DNA of 8,218 nucleotides from Candidatus Pacearchaeota archaeon (lineage in GTDB: Archaea > Nanoarchaeota > Nanoarchaeia > Pacearchaeales > GW2011-AR1), in assembly GCA_002690445.1 (NCBI GenBank), contig NZER01000497.1, positions 1 through 8,218 of the forward strand, written 5' to 3'. Each line of letters begins with the position of its first letter. Position 1 is the stretch's first letter. Of the stretch, positions 5,774 to 8,218 are shown piece after piece. A model generated the notes under the pieces. That model searched no databases, was not told where the DNA came from, and saw only the letters and a list, made by a program, of their open reading frames with translations. Both the position numbers and the translations under genes were made by a program.

Positions 5774-6871
5774 ATGAAAATAAAAAAATATATTAATAAC
5801 GAACTGGAGACTATTGGCCCAGACGCTTATTACGACACAATCCCGAATATAGCATTAGCTTTATGGGATGATGAAACTGTTAGAATGTGCCTGACCGAAA
5901 AGAAAGATAAGAAGAAGTGGGACGAACAGCATGGGCAGGATGGAGGGAAGATGTTCCTTGGCATAGATGGCGAACCTTTGTTTTACCTTAATTCAGATAG
6001 CCCCAGCAAGGGTAATGGAGGGCTAGATCTTGAAGGGGCGTTATACGCTGCACACAGCAGGGGCAATGTTATTAAGGGTGAGAAACTACCAGAAAGAAGC
6101 AAGTTTAAAAGAAAAAGTCGTCACAAAATGTGGAAAACAGTACGATATGATTCTGCTCTGGCGCATATTCTTTATTTTATAGAAAAATTTAGGGAAGCAG
6201 GATTTCCGAAGCCATTCGATTACGGTAAAGGGTTATCCACCGATAGGCTGGAGAAAGAACTGGAAGAAAACGAGCGTCTTGAGGAAGCAAAACATAAAAA
6301 GGCAGAAGCAGCACCAGAGCCAACGCCAGCGACAAAGAGAGGCCCGTACAAGAATATCCTGCAAGGTCGTCTGGATTCAAAGAACGTGCAAATATTAGAA
6401 CTAATACAGCGCAATGATAAAAAACACAAGGGAATGTATTATGTAAAGATAAAGGATGGCGGCTTAACCAAAAAGCTGACGCTTTCAACAAGAGACAAAA
6501 AGAAGGCAACAAGGCTCTACAATGAGCTAATTGAATCCTATAACAACGGTCAAGTTCCCACAGACACAAAACCAGAACCAAAACCAGAACCAGAACCAAA
6601 ACCAGAATTAGAACCAAAATTAGAACCAAAACCAATCATGGAAACCATAAGAACAACAGAACCTAAACCTTCTTTGTGGTCTAAACTTAACCCCTTTGCT
6701 CATAAATCCGAAGCAGAACTATCGCTAGACGATAAATTAATGAAAGCTAGAGAGACGGTCAAAGGACTAGAAGCAGAAAAGCGTCAGGAAGATAAAAAAG
6801 AAGAAGCCCAACAAGAAAAAGAGGCATTACTAGCTCGCATAGCTGAACTTGATGAGCAAATTAGCAAATAA
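5774..6871 (+). CDS. Multidomain protein: integrase-arm-like segment, Pro/Glu/Lys linker, coiled coil
   Basis: The 365-residue protein starts at ATG 5774 behind a strong AAAGGAG (5761-5767, six-base spacing). Residues 1-150 form an unrecognised globular region with many aromatic and Asp/Lys residues (IALALWDDETVRMCL, KMFLGIDGEPLFYLNS). A charged helix with an Ala/Pro-rich hinge follows (156-186), then TKRGPYKN (187-194). Residues 218-259 (HKGMYYVKIKDGG, KKLTLSTRDKKKATRLYNEL) look like the three-strand-plus-helix arm-type DNA-binding domain found at the N-terminus of tyrosine integrases, but no catalytic domain follows. Then come a KPEP-type linker (266-287), a short LWSKLNPFAHK segment (301-311) and a highly charged coiled coil to the end (315-365). 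It is cytoplasmic as far as can be seen. The assignment is speculative: a DNA-binding scaffold is possible, and a virion component is an alternative. Confidence 0.55.
   Translation: MKIKKYINNELETIGPDAYYDTIPNIALALWDDETVRMCLTEKKDKKKWDEQHGQDGGKMFLGIDGEPLFYLNSDSPSKGNGGLDLEGALYAAHSRGNVIKGEKLPERSKFKRKSRHKMWKTVRYDSALAHILYFIEKFREAGFPKPFDYGKGLSTDRLEKELEENERLEEAKHKKAEAAPEPTPATKRGPYKNILQGRLDSKNVQILELIQRNDKKHKGMYYVKIKDGGLTKKLTLSTRDKKKATRLYNELIESYNNGQVPTDTKPEPKPEPEPKPELEPKLEPKPIMETIRTTEPKPSLWSKLNPFAHKSEAELSLDDKLMKARETVKGLEAEKRQEDKKEEAQQEKEALLARIAELDEQISK
6569..6634 (+). repeat. In-frame CCAGAA/CCAAAA hexamer repeat (Pro-Glu/Pro-Lys linker)
   Basis: About ten tandem hexamer units alternate CCAGAA and CCAAAA, with two TTAGAA/TTAGAACC variants, and encode residues 266-287 as Lys-Pro-Glu-Pro repeats. 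Such stretches form stiff extended linkers, as in TonB. The repeat is likely to vary in copy number between relatives through slippage. Confidence 0.8.
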
Positions 6872-6888
6872 AACGAAAGCGAACGAAT

Positions 6889-7047
6889 ATGAAACTAACA
6901 GAGAAAGATAGACTAAACTTAATAGGAGCTTTTTCACGAACAGAGTTTTGGGAAATGCTACCAATTCAACTAAATGACAATGAAGTTGGGCTAGACCGAC
7001 AACGATGGGAAGATATGTTACAAAGGCTAATAGATGATGAAAAATAA
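6889..7047 (+). CDS. Hypothetical 52-aa protein
   Basis: ATG 6889 opens a 52-codon frame ending at TAA 7045-7047, overlapping the lipoprotein gene by 14 bases. The start lies 17 bases after the preceding stop and has no strong Shine-Dalgarno (only GAAAGCGA upstream). The protein (MKLTEKDRLNLIGAFSRTEF, then FWEMLPIQLNDNEVGLDRQ) is acidic and helical-looking, with no cysteine or membrane segment. I do not recognise it. It is kept as a gene because it fills the gap exactly, in a gene-dense stretch, and carries the AAAGG (7022-7026) used by the next gene. Confidence 0.5.
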   Translation: MKLTEKDRLNLIGAFSRTEFWEMLPIQLNDNEVGLDRQRWEDMLQRLIDDEK

Positions 7048-7246
7048 AGAACTAATAATGATAGACGTAGTTGGGGTAGCTCTCACGATTTTAATAGTCG
7101 CAGTTTGCTCACTACTTGTTTCTGGATGCGCCTCAAATAAACAGGAGACAGAGTACGACCTTCTTTACAGAGAGCCTCCGAGCGTAGCTTACAAGAGTCC
7201 TACCATCAAGGACTATAAAGATGATGATGATATGTGCGAGTCTTGA
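7034..7246 (+). CDS. Small lipoprotein (70 aa)
   Basis: The N-terminus is a lipoprotein signal: a short charged head, a hydrophobic core (VVGVALTILIVAVCSLL, 12-28) and the lipobox VSGC with Cys32 as the acylation site. Ala follows the Cys, and no Asp sits at +2, so outer-membrane sorting by Lol is expected in a Gram-negative host. The mature part is about 39 residues and ends in an acidic tail, DYKDDDDMCES (60-70), that contains seven of the eight residues of the FLAG epitope. Start 7034 has AAAGG (7022-7026) seven bases upstream; ATG 7037 or 7058 would also leave a working signal. Phage lipoproteins of this size include receptor-blocking superinfection-exclusion proteins and outer spanins. 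No endolysin or inner spanin is seen next to it, so receptor blocking is the likelier guess, unproven. Confidence 0.75.
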   Translation: MMKNKELIMIDVVGVALTILIVAVCSLLVSGCASNKQETEYDLLYREPPSVAYKSPTIKDYKDDDDMCES

Positions 7247-7263
7247 ATAAATTTAAATAAATA

Positions 7264-7370
7264 TTTTGTACCCTTGGGACGCATAAAAAATCATCGCCTA
7301 AAACCCTTGGATATTGTTGGGTTGGAGGGTTGAGGGAATATAAAAGGATGAAGCCGAAAAGGGTACGAAA
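7264..7370 (+). ncRNA. Candidate structured RNA or complex terminator closed by a 12-bp stem
   Basis: TTTTGTACCCTT (7264-7275) can pair with AAGGGTACGAAA (7359-7370): eleven Watson-Crick pairs and one G-U pair, closing an 83-nt interior. Inside, AACCC (7302-7306) can pair with GGGTT (7319-7323), and TCATC (7291-7295) with GATGA (7347-7351). Several CCC and GGG runs could also swap partners. A T6 tract (7373-7378) follows two bases after the stem, so termination just before the next promoter is possible. No promoter of its own is evident; read-through from the lipoprotein gene is assumed. I do not recognise a known RNA family. Confidence 0.35.
7270..7310 (+). repeat. Direct repeat ACCCTTGG, two copies 33 bases apart
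   Basis: ACCCTTGG occurs at 7270-7277 and again at 7303-7310. The second copy may compete with the first for the GGG runs downstream (7319-7321, 7327-7329, 7334-7336, 7361-7363). It could also be a protein-binding pair, three helical turns apart. Confidence 0.5.
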
Positions 7371-7387
7371 ACTTTTTTAAAAAAACT
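7366..7387 (+). promoter_or_regulatory. UP-element-like A/T tract upstream of glycosylase copy 2
   Basis: The tract reads AAAACTTTTTT, then AAA, AAA. It matches the full UP consensus (AAAWWTWTTTT, three free bases, AAA) with a single mismatch (a C at a W position). With transcription starting near 7424 it sits at about -58 to -37, where the RNA polymerase alpha subunit binds. Confidence 0.6.
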
Positions 7388-7389
7388 AT

Positions 7390-7417
7390 TTGACTTTATT
7401 AAAAAACCTGTTATATT
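7390..7417 (+). promoter_or_regulatory. Sigma70-type promoter for glycosylase copy 2, leaderless geometry
   Basis: TTGACT (7390-7395) and TATATT (7412-7417) are 16 bases apart, the same -35 hexamer and spacer length as at copy 1. The expected start of transcription, about seven bases past the -10 box, falls on ATG 7424 (or just before ATG 7427). No Shine-Dalgarno lies upstream of either ATG. Confidence 0.75.
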
Positions 7418-7423
7418 AAAAGT

Positions 7424-8212
7424 ATGATGCAACTTGACTTCATAGGACAACCTACTCAAGAGAAAGCCCCGCAAGAACAATACCAGTTCTGGAGCGACGA
7501 CCTAACAGTGCATGGACATTGGCAGTTATCACTCGCTGCACAAGGGAAACCTCAAATTCCAGAAAAGCCAGTAGACTATTCGATGGCGAACAATCTTTTT
7601 AATTCTTTCGATAGTGAAGAAGTCGAAGGCTATAAAAGTTACTGGCAAAGCATCGCGCCAAAAAATGACACAGAGGAATTTCAGCGTTGGTTGTTCGCCT
7701 TCATGTCAGTTCACACGACATGGGAGCGCAATGTTATTGGGTACGAGGCAATCAAGGATTGGACTGTATGGTTTAATGATGATAAGAAGCTAATGGAAAT
7801 CATCAAAGGTGCAGCAGTTGGGCTTCACAACAATCGTGTTCGTTTCATTTCTCAATTTGCCCGTAAGTTTTGGGCTGATCCATCAGCATACAAGTATCAA
7901 GAAGGAAGCTGGCAGGATTTCCGAAACAAACTTGTTAAGAATATCTTGGGTCTTGGAATAGCCAAGGTATCTTTCGGGCTGGAAATGATTTATCCTAACG
8001 AGGCGAAAGTAACGTGCATGGACACTCACTTGTTTCAAGCGTTTGGGCTTGACCAGAGTAAGGATGCTCGCCGCTATATTGAGATTGAGAATTATTGGTT
8101 AGGAATGTGCGCCATGTGGAATGTGCCGTCCACGATTGCCCGTGCAATCTTGTGGGACAGGAAGCAGGACAAAACTGATAGCAGATATTGGACTTATGTA
8201 TTGGAGGATTAA
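7424..8212 (+). CDS. Putative HhH-GPD-like DNA glycosylase/AP lyase, copy 2
   Basis: This is a 262-residue paralogue of the gene at 3394. Residues 57-262 align without gaps to residues 43-248 of copy 1, with about 161 of 206 identical by hand count. The hairpin LGLGIAKVSFGLEMIYP (175-191, K181) and CMDTHLF (198-204, D200) are fully kept, as are WLGMCAMWNVPSTIARAI (225-242) and WDRKQDKTDSRYW (244-256). The N-termini differ: copy 2 has about 14 extra residues between a shared QLDFIGxP start and the conserved core. The most divergent core segment is residues 116-131 (WFNDDKKLMEIIKGAA), which may tune substrate choice. Nucleotide differences near the 3' end are mostly synonymous, so both copies look selected. 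The start is ATG 7424 or 7427; both fit the promoter. The next gene begins directly after the stop codon. Confidence 0.62.
   Translation: MMQLDFIGQPTQEKAPQEQYQFWSDDLTVHGHWQLSLAAQGKPQIPEKPVDYSMANNLFNSFDSEEVEGYKSYWQSIAPKNDTEEFQRWLFAFMSVHTTWERNVIGYEAIKDWTVWFNDDKKLMEIIKGAAVGLHNNRVRFISQFARKFWADPSAYKYQEGSWQDFRNKLVKNILGLGIAKVSFGLEMIYPNEAKVTCMDTHLFQAFGLDQSKDARRYIEIENYWLGMCAMWNVPSTIARAILWDRKQDKTDSRYWTYVLED
8203..8207 (+). promoter_or_regulatory. Shine-Dalgarno embedded in the C-terminal codons of copy 2
   Basis: GGAGG within TTG-GAG-GAT-TAA lies five bases before ATG 8213. This is the same arrangement as at copy 1 but with tighter spacing. Confidence 0.65.
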
Positions 8213-8218
8213 ATGAAA
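8213..8218 (+). CDS. Start of a following gene (two codons visible)
   Basis: ATG AAA immediately follows the TAA of glycosylase copy 2 and has a good GGAGG five bases upstream. Only Met-Lys is visible before the window ends, so nothing can be said about the product. Confidence 0.45.

Larger units (their letters stand above)
7247..7423 (+). other. 177-base non-coding gap with structured-RNA candidate and promoter
   Basis: I see no plausible gene here. The left end (7247-7263) is pure AT-rich spacer. The centre carries a long-range inverted repeat, a duplicated ACCCTTGG and a run of G-triplets. The right end carries a UP-like A/T tract and a promoter. It is the longest gene-free stretch in an otherwise packed window. 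Confidence 0.7.

Noticed and set aside
6189..6635. A 148-codon minus-strand open frame rich in Leu-Val repeats.
   Set aside because: It is the antisense of the Pro/Glu/Lys linker and neighbouring coding sequence. The repeated LVLVLV composition is a by-product of the CCAGAA/CCAAAA repeat, and no ribosome binding site or minus-strand neighbour supports it.
1..8218. tRNA genes, CRISPR arrays, insertion sequences or attachment sites.
   Set aside because: Reading both strands, I saw no cloverleaf with a T-loop GTTCRANNC, no spaced repeats of 24-40 bases, no transposase and no terminal inverted repeats.

Overview
The window looks like part of a tailed double-stranded DNA bacteriophage genome, or a closely related uncultured virus or prophage. 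All genes lie on the plus strand and are packed tightly, with 4- to 20-base overlaps. Several are tiny genes of 38 to 57 codons. The composition is AT-rich, and metabolic-type genes sit directly beside DNA-repair genes. No structural, terminase or lysis gene is visible, so the phage assignment is inference. The host is probably Gram-negative, because a Kdo-pathway gene (kdsA) and a lipoprotein with an outer-membrane-type sorting residue are present. I cannot name a genus.

Layout. Bases 1-2984 form a surface-glycan cassette: the 3' end of a glycosyltransferase-like gene, a 57-aa unknown, a TylF-like SAM methyltransferase, a metal-type KDO-8-phosphate synthase, and a protein resembling glycan-synthesis or glycosyltransferase-like proteins. 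These genes overlap or abut and are probably co-transcribed. A small two-CxxC protein (2965-3351) follows. Bases 3359-8212 form a nucleic-acid module. A strong sigma70-type promoter drives a helix-hairpin-helix (HhH-GPD-like) DNA glycosylase candidate. After it come three microproteins (one membrane-spanning), an ATP-dependent DNA ligase with a WGR-like N-terminal region, a multidomain protein with an integrase-arm-like segment, a Pro/Glu/Lys linker and a coiled coil, a 52-aa unknown and a small lipoprotein. A 177-base non-coding gap then leads to a second, about 78% identical copy of the glycosylase.

The most interesting signals are linked. Two diverged paralogues of the putative glycosylase flank the ligase. 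Each has its own near-consensus promoter, placed so that transcription should begin at or within a few bases of the AUG, which predicts leaderless mRNAs. The second copy also has an almost perfect UP-element match upstream of its promoter. The adjoining gap holds a 12-bp long-range inverted repeat closing an 83-nt segment with repeated ACCCTTGG and G-rich runs, a candidate structured RNA. A working hypothesis is a phage base-excision module: the glycosylase nicks or makes abasic sites and the ligase seals. Its target might be damaged phage DNA, host DNA or rival phage DNA. The substrate cannot be read from the sequence.
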